From Otis tarda (lineage: Eukaryota; Chordata; Aves; Otidiformes; Otididae): DNA of 64,000 bases. Of the stretch, positions 1 through 14,390 are shown piece by piece (the first letter of the stretch is position 1; every line of letters begins with the position of its first letter). The stretch covers positions 16,532,871 through 16,596,870 of the forward strand of contig CM048557.1 of assembly GCA_026413225.1 (NCBI GenBank), read 5' to 3'. The translations under genes and the position numbers were made by a program. The notes beneath the pieces are model-generated. The model searched no databases, was not told where the DNA came from, and saw nothing but the letters and a program-made list of their open reading frames with translations.

Positions 1-1970
1 GAATTCGTAACTTCACTTGATGTCTACAACACTGTATGGTGCTATAGAGCAATGGTCTTAAGAATGCATCCATAATACATAAGCACAGGTGATGGGTTAT
101 TTTGGTTTTGTTCAGAGATCTGCCCCAACCTTTTATTGTTTTCCTATTTATATTTACAACACCAGCACACACAGTGTTTACATTTATTTTAATATGGCCA
201 AAATGAGAGTTCCTCACCTCTCTGATGCCCTCTGCATGCAGCTTCACATAAGCTATACCCTAAGGATATCGTATCTTCATACGAATGTATTGTGCAGCCT
301 TTTTCACTGTACTGATGGCAAAATTACTCATTGCATAGCTGTAAAATATGGAAGAAATATCGTTAGAGTTCAAGTGCCTAAGAGGAGAGGGAAAATGTCT
401 GTCATTACTAATACAGTCTTTAGCTTCAGAAAAGCTTCTGTGGTTGTTTTACTCACCTGCTAAAACCCCAATTTTCCATAACCCACTCCTCGACTATCTC
501 TAGTTAAAGCAATCCAAGTCTATCACTGACAGAAGGGAACTACATAGTTATAGTGACCCCAGTGTACTCCATGACCAGATGAACTGGAGCAAGCTGTGAC
601 ATATTATTTCAATGCAATTTCCTGAGAGAGAGCTGATCTCCTTTTAAAGAAATAATGCGGAATTACCCATTTCGGTTTTATCACTCATGCTTTCTGGAGG
701 AGCTGCTCTTTTCTCAGAGCTTCAATTTTCATCCCTTCTGTCACCATAACCTAAATAACCTGTATTCCTTGTGCAACACATCGGTTCTAATGTCAGAAGT
801 GTGCTGAGCACTGTAATTCCAATGCCAATGCTCAGTGGGAGCTGGGGACTCTTGGCAGTTCTTGTCACAGGTCCATTATGCTGCCTAACATTTTGCTGTA
901 GTTTGTGAACTTCAGAGGCTTTTATGGATAGCAAAGCATTGTTAAACCTATAGGCATGTAGTCACTGTAGTGGTCCTTCAGTCCATGGGGAAGCAAATTC
1001 TCTGATCAAATGCCTTTAAACATTAAAAAAAAAAAAAACCTCTCATCTAATTTTAGTGTCATAAAACCTTCGACCTTGTCTGTAAGATGGACACTAGACA
1101 GCAATGTAACCACAAAGAGTTTAGGTCTGTTTCAGCTCAAAAAACTTTGATGTTCAAGTGTGTTGGACATCAAAAATACTAAAAAAAGGCAGTGGAAAAG
1201 GTAATAGGGAGATGGTTTTCCTTTCCTCTCTATATTTAGCCTTCCTAACCTTTAAAAATACAAAGTTCATCACTCCAAAATAGCAAATAAGGTGACAATC
1301 GCATCGTAATGTCACTGAAGATGGAGGCCTCTGGATCTAACGTAGAAAATGTAACAGCTCAAAATAAAAGAAATAACGCTCAGTTCTTCTCATCTAACTT
1401 AAGGTACCTTTGCCTGATGTCCCCCTTAAATTGGAAGAAGAGTCAGGCAGTCTCAGAGAGTAATTAACTCATTTATGATCTCAATTGCCCTCCGGAGGTG
1501 GCTTCTCCATAACTGATCTCCCGTGACTGCAGCTCTAACTTAAGATCCTCAGTTAATTGCTTCTACCTGCAGTGAGGTGGAAGCAATTTGGATCTATTCC
1601 TTGACCCCTGCTCCACATGGCATTTCTGCAATCTCATAGCTGTGGATCACATGCAAAGCAGAATTTATAACTAATATATTGTAAAACTTTGTTGTACAAT
1701 TATTCATCCGTCATTTCCTGTAGAGATACAATTGGTGGGTGTCACTTGTACTACGGTGCTTGTTTACTTTAGAATTTGGGTAAAAAATAACATCCTCTAT
1801 ACCAAGTCATTTGAAAACAAAGAAAAAGAGAGAGCTATGCATTCAAGCACAGTGCTTTGGGTTTCCCGCTTTTCTCTGGCACTATGTGAGACATTAAAAA
1901 AAAAAAATCTCCCCACACAGCTCTGCTGTGGCCTGGACACAGCAAGGAATGAGTGTGTGCAGGGACAGGA

Positions 1971-2005
1971 CAATTGCTGAAAAACAATTGCTGAAAAACA
2001 ATTGC
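1971..2005. repeat. 14-base tandem repeat, 2.5 copies
   Basis: The unit CAATTGCTGAAAAA occurs at 1971-1984 and again at 1985-1998, followed by a third partial copy ending at 2005. The copies are identical, so the duplication is probably recent or slippage-prone. It lies in KCNC1 intron 2 and has no visible function. Confidence 0.9.
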
Positions 2006-3478
2006 AGAGTTAAATAACAAATCTTGGACTTTTCATGCGTTAATAACCTAATGAGCACAAGGCACTTCTAGTGATGGGAAAATACAGATACCACAGCCAG
2101 ATAAGGCCAACCTGGGCCAATCCTCCAGCACAAAGCAGATGTAAATATGGCAAATACTCTTTCTCAAGCAAGTGCCTGCCACTGCAGCTCCCATAGCATC
2201 CAGTGCAGAATGTGTGACTGGGATACAAAAGAAGTACTCTTGGCCTCTCTGCCTTTTGCTGGACTGTGTATGACTGCTGTTTGCAGGACAGATACAATAA
2301 AAGGCACCTCTGTGCAAGAAATACATCTCTGCTGCAGCAGAACTAGCTAGACAGGATGACTTACCCATTAGTACAAAAGATGAGGGACAAAAGGGTCTAG
2401 GGTGTGAAGTCCCAGTTCTGTGCCCAGTCCACTTGAGTATATCCCTCTTATTGTGTACTTGCTGGAAATTTTCTCCAAGCCTTTTGGCTACTTGCTTGTC
2501 TGTTTATAAGCACAAAGCTGAAATAACAAGCAATCTACCATTCCTGCTGTCATTGTTCTTTGTATTCATCCATGCTCCATGTCTCAGACACCTTCCATAC
2601 TGTACAGATCATCATACTGTATTCCTCAGTCAGGGCGGTAATACAAGATAGTAGCATGACTCACCTGACTGCGTCTTCCTGCAACTTCTGTCTGACCTGT
2701 CAAGGACAGAATATGGTGATAGTGAGACTCTCAGAAGTTCAGGATGGGGATAAGTGAAACCCCAGAAGTGTCAGAGAAAGATCTGCAAGAGCTCTTCGCA
2801 ATGAAGCACTTCCAGGAGCACCAGTTCTCAGCACTGCATTAAGCACATATCCAATAATACCCATAATAGCAAAACGCACCTGATCTACTTAACTAGAACT
2901 CCTGTATTTCCTCTAGTGGTACCAATAGGTAGGCAGCCAACATACTGTCACCTCACTTCAAGAAGTAGTACCTCTCAAAGGTGATATTCTCTGGGAGTGA
3001 CGTTACTATGTTGGCCAATTAGTACTGGGAGAGACGGTCACCACTGTCACTGGAGTGCCTTTTCTGGGGGACACGGCTTCCTGGAGGGACCCAGGTCAAC
3101 ACGGTGGTGAGTAAATGTTGAAGAGGTAGGTTGGGTTGGAAGGATTCTGCGTATTCATGTAGCGTACTAAGTTCTGCTCTCATGCCAGTATAAAGTCCGT
3201 CAGTGTGATATCTACTAAGAAGAGCTTCATAGCAACTTTCAAAATATGCAGTAATATAAAAATCAGGAAACCTTAATAAAGATACCTAGAATAACAAAGA
3301 TTTTTATTTTAATGGCCTTAGAATATTGGGTTAACTAAAACTGAGTTGTTATATAGGAATCTTAATTCTTTTACATGTTCTTCACATTTTCTCTCTTTTT
3401 CTCTTTCTCTCTTTCGCTCTGTTTGTTAACATTTACTTGTTATTACTGTACGTTGCTTGCAACTTGTGTATGTTACAG

Positions 3479-3658
3479 ACTGTCACATTTTATTCTGTGA
3501 AGTTTTTCTCCAATTCCCATCAACCCGAGCTCCATGTTGGGCAGCCGAGGAGATTACAATACAGTTCTTTAATGCAAAAGAACAAGGAATGTCACAGACT
3601 ATAGGTAACTTCACTGAGGTTGTGACACAAAACCTGATGCGAGGTATTAATGCAAAGA
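3479..3658 (+). CDS. Candidate in-frame cassette exon in KCNC1 intron 2 (unproven)
   Basis: An acceptor (TGTTACAG ending at 3478) is preceded by about 120 bases with no AG and with a strong pyrimidine tract at 3381-3420. A GTAAGTA donor begins at 3659. The block between is 180 bases, open in one frame, and begins at codon position 2. KCNC1 exon 2 ends after codon position 1 and exon 3 begins at position 2, so the block would insert 60 residues without shifting frame. The peptide begins DCHILFCEV and includes FTEVVTQNLMRGINAK. I recognise no domain. A TGCATG (RBFOX-type) motif follows 63 bases after the exon end, at 3721. Against it, the last two exon bases are GA rather than AG, and no homologue is known to me. 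It may be a chance block. Confidence 0.3.
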
Positions 3659-6600
3659 GTAAGTACTTGATATGACAATAGAACTACTTAGTTAAATTAC
3701 CTTCTTTTTTTCAGATAGTCTGCATGGGAAAAATTAATTTTCATTACTCTCCAGCAGAAAAAATTCCCAAACGTACCAATTTAGGATTTTTTCACTGCCA
3801 TTTTGAAAACCAGCGATGCCCATGCTGACGCATCATTACTCATTTTCAAAGGTTTAAACTCCTATTTTCTATGCTGTTCTTCTCTATGCTGTACTTCTTT
3901 CCATACTCTCCAAGCCATAATTTCATCATTTCGTCATCCTTTGTCTGTGGTTTAATATATCTTCTCCATAATTCTTTCTCTAATTTAATATAGTTATATC
4001 CCTTTTACACTAAGCACCTGATTTAACAACAACAAAATGAGCTCCTACCCATGGGATCCATGTTTCTTAATCCTGCATGAGGCTCTGGAGCCTGTAAAAA
4101 AATTGATTTCTGTAGCCGAAGATGGTCTGGCACAGAAGCATAATTGTTATGTTGCTGAATCAGGTCCTGAGCAAAGTATTGCAATCTCCCCCAATTACCC
4201 CCAAACACTACTTTGAAAGAATGGCAAAAAATAGCTGATAGACATTTCGGATAATTTTCTAGAGGGACAGCATGAAATTTATTGCTACTGATCTAATTCT
4301 TAATTGTCAGTAAATTCTGTGTTAGCTCAGAAATCACTATAGCCATGTACTGACTCAAGAAAAGTGTATTTTTCTCAGTGTGCAATTCCTTTATTTCCTG
4401 ATTCACCGTTATGCTCTGACCCTTCCTTAATCAGTGAAGAAGCACAGCAGAGTTTAGACGGAATCTAGTATAAAAAAAAATAAAGCGATTTATACTGATG
4501 CAATTGATGAGTGGCCAATAAATATAAATGGGCAGTAAAAACTCTCCAGGCAACTAAAACAGAAACAACTTGCTAACAGGAGCGAAATTTGAATTAAAGA
4601 GACTCAAGAGAGTAGGGAATTGAACTGTAAATATTTCCTTTCCTTTCTGCAACATCTCAGAGAGAAATTTAGGGATATAAAGTTAATGGGTATTTTCAGA
4701 TGCTGAGCAGCTCTTAACCCCTCCACAAATCAGAGTAAATGTCTTTGGATACTTGGATTCATACTCTTAATTTCATCATAATCATTTGCTTAGCACAAGA
4801 AGTATCAGGCAAAAGTGATGCTGCAAAAATAGGGTGTAAGAAGGGATGCAAAATCTTGGTATTTTCTCTAGAATAAAGACAGTTGGGAAATTCAGTCCTC
4901 CAACAGCAACTACAGCAGCCTTACAGCTGCTCTACTGCCCACTTTCAGATAATATGCTTGTAGCTAAGGAAAGCTGGAGCACAGCAGTCCTCCACCCTCA
5001 CCTTGGCCATACCACCTCTGTTCCTGTGCCATTCGTTCACTAGCCCAAGAGCCAGGGAAAACCATCATAATACCAAGAGAATTTCCTGTTGCCAGCATAG
5101 TATGACACAAGTAATGTTTGCCATATTAACAGCCCTTCTATATCACTAGAAAAGTGTGAGAGGACTGAAAAACAGAAGAGTAATTAGCTCACCCAGTGGA
5201 CAATGTACCATTACTTTCTTCAGGGATCCAGTTGGATTAAAGGTCTCTGCTGTGAGGGACCTCATGGAGATCCTTCTTCATTAGAGACTTCAGGCAGCTA
5301 CTGTGCATGTTAGGGTTAGTGACAGGGGTTAAAAATGAGCAAATGAAAATGACCCTCAAGCTCTGAATAAGAACAAAAGGACGCTCTGAATTGGTCAGGA
5401 GTGGGACTATGCACAGACCACAATAATGGCAATCCCAAGCTTGAGATCAGGGCCACAAGAGCATAGTTGAGATCTAGACAAGCTGTAGATTCATTTTTAG
5501 ATGTATATAGGGTGGTGGTGTGGAATGTAACTTTAGTCACACGAGGTCTCCCCAGTAGAAAGATCTTCATCTTTCAAGCACCTTCCTTTCTCAGTTCTGG
5601 CCCTGTTTTGCACTCAGCTACTCCTACTTCCTTCCTGCTTTTCAACCCTTTTCCAAGTCCCCCAAGTCTTTGTGGAATGGCAAATGGCTGCTCAGGGAAG
5701 TTTTGGGTACTCAAGCTGGGTCCTTGTCTCTTTTAGTCCTTAAACAAGGGTAGCCAGGAAGAAGGCAGTCTGTGTCCTGGAAGAAAGTGCCAGTGACCTA
5801 ATGTGACCAAAGGAAACAGCCCTATGTCTCTTAATTGCTGTGTTTCTGATCTAGGGCTGAGAAGACCCCATCTCTTAAGCATAATTCAAAGAATCTGGCA
5901 TGGTTCATGTAGCCAGATACTGACTAATGGGTAAATACGCATAGATACCATGCTATGAATTGTGGGGTTTCTCTCAGCTCTGTTTCAGTTAAAGTGGTTA
6001 TGACCTACAGCAGTTCCTATAAGGACTGGAAAAGGCATTGGATTTCCAGTCCTGTAAGAACTGAAAATGGTCAGCCCTCAGAGTTCCTTTCAACTCATCC
6101 AGTCTTTGAGGTAAGTGACCACTTCACAGCTCTGTAGACACATAGGAGACAAAGGAGGAGGGCAGTTAAAATCCCAAGAGGAAGCAGTGTGAGCTGGGAC
6201 CATCCTTGGCCCACACACAATTTCTGAAGACATCTAAGGTAAGAAGCGTAGACCAGGAACTTGTTTCTTGGCAGCTGTTGGAGAATAGCAGTGTTTGCTT
6301 TAGAGAAGAGGACTGGGCTGACTTTCCCAGTTTAGGAACCGCTTCTGTACAAGTGCCATATTTCCAAGCACAGACTGAGGTCAATGAACACATCATACAA
6401 TTACGTCGACTGATACTCTCAATATAAGATGCAGTTCAAATAGGTGGATATTCAGTGCCAGATTCTAGCTTATAATCAAAACCAGCAGCACTGGTAAAGT
6501 CACTATGACAGTGTGCAACCATTTGTTATGACAAAAGAGATGATGAGCCATGCAGCAAGTACATGGGCAGTCTCTACTGTGCTTCTCCACAATAAGCAGA

Positions 6601-6924
6601 GTATGCTAATGCAAAATTCAGCACTTCTCCTAAGTTGTTTTTTTTTTCTTCAGAATCCCTCCCCCCCATTTTGAAATTCAGTGTTCGCTTGGAAACACTT
6701 GAGGCATTTTAATAATACTTTTCTGCAAATGGAGATAGATGAGACAGGAAAAAAAGGAAATGGAAACCACACAAATGAGGTAGTTATGAAACAAACTACT
6801 CACCTAGGAGATCTGCTCAATACTTTCTGTAGCCTCTCAGCTAAATCTCTGCAGGAGAATATTTCAAGCTGGTGCAGTTAACTAGACATCCACAGATAGG
6901 ACAATTATGGAGATAAGGTGCCAA

Positions 6925-7075
6925 GCTGAGAGTCAGAAGATTTTGTTGTAAATAACCTCTTACAGAGTAGTGGGCAAGTCACTTCACTGCATGGTAGTTT
7001 TACCCATCTGCAAAACAGATGATAACGACTTTTCTTCATGAAACAGAACCTAAAGAACAAAAAATGCTGTACAAG
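6925..7075 (+). repeat. Old MIR-like SINE fragment
   Basis: The stretch around 6972-7030 contains the MIR core pattern TGGGCAAGTCACTTCACTGC, followed by TTTTACCCATCTGCAAAACAG in the place where MIR has 'cagtttccccatctgtaaaatgg'. It then has a GATAACGAC stretch and a tail with CTGTACAAG. Divergence is high, as expected for an ancient amniote SINE. The ends are approximate. Confidence 0.7.
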
Positions 7076-10067
7076 CCTAATTCAGAGTCTGCCAGCAGGC
7101 ATGGAAAGACTCATATGAATTTTATAGTCCAGAATCAAGCCTTAGAAGCTTTAAGCACCTACACACAGTCATCATTGGTGTAAGTAGACTGGTAGTCACC
7201 AGACAGTAATGGTTTCAGAAGTATTGCGTTATCTGGAGTTCTCTTAAACCCAAGGTCAGTCTTGCAAAAAGCAAACATGCAAATTGAAACTTGAGAAATC
7301 AACCTAAATAACGTCATTTCATTCCATCTTTAGACCTCATTCCTGAAATTGTTCAGTGTGTAGATCTGCTAATGAAAACCATGGGAACCTCCAACTTTGG
7401 GCAGATGACATCAGTGATGTTTCCTTTATTCCCATAACAGACTAATCACATATTAAATACCACGCGATTGCTGAGTCCTACCCTCAGAGAATTAGGTGCT
7501 GCAGACAGTGGTTTGGAACACAACTACTCTACTTAACACTTACTTATACGCACCAGCACTAGATGCAGTCTTCTGTGCTGGTAATTCCTCTGTTTCCTAA
7601 ATATTTAGCAAAAATTGTCATTATAGATTAGCATTGCTATCCAGATTGTGATCCCTAAGGAATGCCTCATGCATAGAATATTCAAGGGATATTAGTAGGG
7701 CAGTTCAGCGATTTGTCCACGTCTCCGGCTACTCTGTTCTCTTCCTATTGAATAGAAATAAAATAACAAGGTTGTGGATTTTCAACAACAAGAATAGAGA
7801 AAAATTAATCAGTGCTAAGGGACCCTGAGGAGGCTGCAAGAGCAAGTTCCAGCTCAAGTTGCTAGGGATATATAATGCAATTTGAGAAATTAATTCCAAG
7901 AAGGTCAATTTTCCTGTCATTCAAGCACAACAGAGCCTGCAAGCTCCTTCCAAAAGGATCAATGGCTGTTACCAGTGAGCAGCCTGACTCACAACAACTC
8001 TGCTCAGAGGTGTTTGGAGCTCCAGAAATGGACCAGTGCCCCCTGCCTCCATCACTAACAGTTTAGTTTGCAAACCCAGGCTCAGGTGTAGCTGTGAGAG
8101 TCTCAGAGATTTCAATGCAGAGCTCTGCTGACACAGCTGCCTCCCTCACTTCAGGATTAGAGCCATCAGCTTGTAGCAGTCAAGGCTGATGGAGAAGCCT
8201 AGTTCTTTGCTTATCCTCATGAGGACAGGAGCTCTTCCCAAACACAGTTAAGTGATTTTATAAATCAACAGCTCGGTACCTACAATGTCACCGTTACTAT
8301 AGCAGCCTTCGCAGGTTTTTGTGCAGAGTGGTATTAAATAGCAGTGGGTATTGCGAACAGAAAGGAATTGCAATTAAGTGCAACCTTAAAACTTTAGGAT
8401 CCTGTTGAAATTAGTGTCTGCAAGTATAAAAATGCACCTATAGCTTTTGCCAGTTTTTAAATGTATTGAGAGACCTCATTAGTTCATTGCTCATGAACCA
8501 AAATGTTACTACCTCCCTCTTTGGGGAAATAATTGGCTAATTCTGCATGGAGAAGAAAGGAGGCAGAAGTGAGATCTGCAGAAAAGGGTGTTTATGTTGT
8601 GACAAACCAGTGACATTTAAATAAAAGTAAAGGCATAGAATACAATTACTGGAACATGGATAGATGCTTAGTATGTGTCATATACAGCTGCGTGTGTGTC
8701 CGTGCATGTGTGTGCAAAGCAACAAATATAACTTGAAAAGGCTTTTGCCTACTACTCATCTATGTTGTCCATCTGAAACCAGAGGATCAGAGTCGTATCT
8801 CCAAACCCTACCTAATCTATTTTTTCTTTTACGCTTGTTTTATTACTCGGCTTCAAAACCGTTGAAAAATAAGTGACAGTATCATGTAGCGTTCAGAACA
8901 AGCTAGTACACAAATCTGGAAGAGGTGCAGAATTAAGTCTATCTGTTGAGTTTGTCTTTCCTTAAAGACTTGCAGGACCACCCGTTGCCTTACGGTGCCT
9001 AGGTAATAAGCATTGTGCAACCGAGGTGTAGGATGCTGCCAATACCACTCAGTTAACATATCTCAGCGTTTGTGAAACTTCAGAAAGCACATTTTGACTG
9101 GTTTTTTCCTCCCTTCCACCAAAATACTCATATTGAGCTGTGCCATATTTCGAGTATATTCTCAGTACACTAATTTGCACTTTAAAACTCTAAAATAATT
9201 CTTACACTAAATAGCACTTTAAATTGTTTTATAAATGTCAAACAAGCCACACAGAGAAAACATACTATTCTCAGTCTATCCTCATGGGAATGTGTGAGGC
9301 AAAACGGGCAAATCTGACAACCTATTTTCATTATTTACAACTGAGAGTAAATTTTACTCTATTTTCCAAATTCATGGCCTGCTGTCGTGTTTTCTATATG
9401 TAGTGTCCTGTTCTGGCATTGCAAATACCATATGTGTTTCAGAGGAGAACATCAGAAAATGGATTGAATTTTTTAAAATCCACATTCTGCTGTCATATTT
9501 CCATACGTAATGTACTCTGTGTGTCTCAAATGTGTACAGCCGTTCTGCACGACCGATACCGGAAACGCTATAAAACAATCTGGGTAAATTCTGGGGAGGG
9601 GAAGAGCAGGAATTTTCCCCTCAGTACTACTGCACCCAGGTATAAATCAGCACAAACAGAATATACTCAAATACTACAACACAACTCACAGTCCGCTGCC
9701 TCTCCAAAGCTCTGAGCGACAGTAGGCTTCATGACAAACAAGTCATTCATGCACCATCCGATGTCATGCTAAAACATAACCTGATTTCTAACCGCAGTCT
9801 TCTGCTCACAGGACTAGGAACCAATGCATGCCCGTTTCTGAATCTGCCCCTCTATGTGGAAGTACAGGTGGCTGCTGTTACACCTAACGCGATCAAGTTT
9901 TTTTTTCTCCTCCCACTTAACAGACTATTTTATTTTGGTGCAGTGCGCACGAACGCAGTGTCTAGGACAGATGTGCTAACCTTTATAGTGTTGCTATAGA
10001 ACTCTTTAGCTGTGAACCCTTAATTTGCAGCTGGAACTCTAATAAACAGTGCATAGTGTTTCAATAG

Positions 10068-12268
<2,201 letters not shown>

Positions 12269-12405
12269 GTTACGAAATGTCACGGAGCCTTAACAGCATA
12301 GCTGGCATAAGTGGAAAAGCGATAGGATTATCCTCAGTGTCTGCGCCCTACAGCTCTCCTAGTCCAGTGAGACGTTCTTGGTCTCCCATCCCATCTATTT
12401 TGTAG
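12269..12405 (+). CDS. KCNC1: Alternative KCNC1 C-terminal exon resembling the Kv3.2 (KCNC2) tail
   Basis: A polypyrimidine stretch and AAATGAAG acceptor precede GTTACG. Joined to the final G of exon 3 it reads [13 protein letters not shown] and continues to [11 protein letters not shown] and a stop at 12403-12405, 45 residues in all. The KCNC2 protein has an isoform tail of, as I recall, the same length starting GYEKSRSLNNIAG and ending RRSRSPIPSIL, about two-thirds identical without gaps. The exon is therefore a paralogue retained since the Kv3 duplication, not a chance frame. The end S-I-L fits a class I PDZ ligand; the classical Kv3.1b end VRVT does not. Joining is phase 1, the same as the downstream exon, so the two are alternatives. 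No poly-A signal lies between the stop and the classical exon. Whether mammals keep this exon in KCNC1 I cannot say. Confidence 0.88.
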
Positions 12406-13079
12406 CATGGATCAGTAGCAGAGAATGGTCTAAAAAGCTTTATTTTCAATTAGCCTATGCTATGTTGCATATAATCCAGGTGACTAAGTCTGAAGATGCA
12501 ATGTCTCACAGTAGCACCTGCTGTGTTACTACTGATGCTGGGTGACAACACTCCTAAATAGCACTCAGATAACAATAGGCAGGCATTTGCATAGTACCGG
12601 TGGGCCATACGTGCTACGTGGTATCAGTACTTAGGATGAAGGGTAGATGCACCAGATAGTTTCCTTCCTGGTGCATCCTGCTAGAATATGCTTATTTTGG
12701 CTAATGGTGGATCTACTGGCTTTATATGGAATGGGCTAGGCATTTAGTCGATGCTGAAACATGCCAACGATGGAAGATTTTGCTTTTCTCAGGATATTTT
12801 TGAGCCATAGGAATCCTGCAGGAGTATGAGCAAACAAGCACAGTAGGATGAAACTTTGCATGGGCGCCTATTTTAAGCTGAAAGCAATACTCAGACACAC
12901 TGTAGAGAGGTCTCAGTCTGGCTGACTGCATGGAAAAAAAATCCTGTTGAAGAAGAATATGGCTGCCTCTGCATGTAGCTATTTCACCTTTTCCTCCTTC
13001 CTTTAAAACTAAGATGCCGAGCTTGATGTGAAAAGCGCAGGGAAGAAGCTCAAGTACTGATTGTATTCTTTACATGCAG
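12406..13079 (+). other. KCNC1: 3' UTR of the Kv3.2-like isoform and/or intron before the last exon
   Basis: No AATAAA or ATTAAA hexamer is present here on the + strand. A transcript ending with the Kv3.2-like exon must therefore run through the classical last exon to shared signals, or splice onward. In the second case its stop would lie upstream of an exon junction. Three TGCATG motifs (12857, 12927, 12970) lie here. The end of the interval has a pyrimidine stretch near 12986-13005 and the acceptor TACATGCAG. Confidence 0.7.
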
Positions 13080-13144
13080 ATCTTTGCAAAGAAAGTCCAG
13101 TCATTGCTAAATATATGCCAACAGAGGCAGTCAGAGTGACCTGA
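13080..13144 (+). CDS. KCNC1: KCNC1 last coding exon, classical Kv3.1b C-terminus
   Basis: After the acceptor AG at 13078-13079 the exon completes codon GAT with the last G of exon 3. It reads DLCKESPVIAKYMPTEAVRVT, then TGA at 13142-13144. This is, from memory, identical to the end of mammalian Kv3.1b. It gives the channel's cytoplasmic end. The exon is used as an alternative to the Kv3.2-like exon 0.7 kb upstream. An AATAAA occurs only about 31 bases after the stop (13176), giving an implausibly short UTR if used for this isoform. Confidence 0.97.
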
Positions 13145-14390
13145 CAAGGCAAGATGGAGATGAACATTGATGGCTAATAAACATCTGTATGGAACTGTGC
13201 AGGCATAGAAGACCTTCTCATTTGGACAAAGTTGACTTGCTCCATGCAGGTTTTATGGATGACTCTTCGTGGTTTTGGAGTTGTACTAGAGATGCAGGCT
13301 TTTTCTACGGCCAAAATGTAACAAAACTGTAGAAGATCCTTTTTTTTTTTTTTAATCTATTTTTTTGTTCCATAGCATGAATTGCATGAAGACAAAAATT
13401 ACAAAAACAAAAAACAAGAAACACTGCAAATGTATGATTAAGGAGGAAAAAAAAAGTTATATATTTTCTTTCAAAGCTCTTTACTTTTACATACATTGTT
13501 GTAGCCAAAATGTAAAACATTATAAAACTGTACATTTCTTTGCTACGGATCGCTTCTTTTTGTATACAAGATACAGAGTAATGGTTTTAAAAAGTGCAAT
13601 CAGGCAGTCATCGGTCATATTGACCATGCCTTCACAGTTCATCACACCGACATGGAAAACAAGAACTTTTAATCCAACTGGAAATGTATAAAAATAAGAA
13701 AAACTTATTCCTGTCTGTTTTTGTTGGCATGCTTGTGACACATGGGACCTTCCTTCGGACCTGACACTAACAGCTGGTCTAGATTTAATTTTCCAGCTCT
13801 GGTTATGTTGTATTTTATTGATGTATAGATCCAACGTAAAGACCCTTCATAAATTGTTCATAATAAGTAATCAGTATGAATTTTAAACAAAAGAGGTGTT
13901 ATTTTAAAACTGGGACTTATAGTACAAAATCAGGAAAATACTCAAGTATAAATGGTCTCAAAGTTTAAGAAACAAGACAACAGCATTGTATGCAATTTAG
14001 TACTGAATAAAATGCATGCACAATGTTATGCAAAACAATTCTAGCATGAAATAAATTTTGTATCATGGTTTCAGTGCCTGCTGTATAGTGTAAAGAGGAA
14101 TCCTTTTCTGAAGCGATCAGGGGTTTCCAGAGACTTGCTTCTAAAATCTTGAATAAATACAGTGTTCTCAACAGAAATGTAGGAGAAGAGCTTGGTATTG
14201 CTTTGGTTCTACAATGCTAATTTTGGTTAGTAGATAATAAATGAAGCCTGCAAACACTTGATACAACTGATGTCTGAAGAATTCACACCATTAGTAATTT
14301 TATGAGGGAAGATTAAAAATCCCTATAATTATCTAGGTATCTTCCTTTTCGCTCCCCAACAATAATAAAAGTTTGTCTTTTTAGCTGATT
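13145..14390 (+). other. KCNC1: Probable KCNC1 3' UTR
   Basis: This AT-rich stretch follows the Kv3.1b stop and lacks coding character. It holds T and A runs (13340-13353, 13449-13457), further TGCATG motifs at 13383 and 14013, and several AATAAA hexamers. The UTR extent is inferred from the last good hexamer at 14364. The real end could be earlier or later. Confidence 0.55.
14006..14369 (+). terminator. KCNC1: Series of candidate KCNC1 poly-A signals
   Basis: AATAAA occurs at 14006, 14050, 14152, 14236 and 14364, with an earlier copy at 13176. The copy at 14364 is followed directly by GTTTGTCTTTTTAG, a good U/GU-rich downstream element, so cleavage near 14385 is the best guess for the distal end. 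Which ones are used cannot be told from sequence. Confidence 0.5.

Noticed and set aside
2940-3106. GC-richer stretch ending in GTG|GTGAGT, considered as a KCNC1 exon
   Set aside because: From the nearest acceptor, the KCNC1 phase meets a stop within 13 codons.
3128-3148. Short GGTTGGGTTGGAAGGA-like string recalling a CR1 tail
   Set aside because: Only about 15 bases fit. The flanking CR1 pattern and the terminal octamer repeats are absent.
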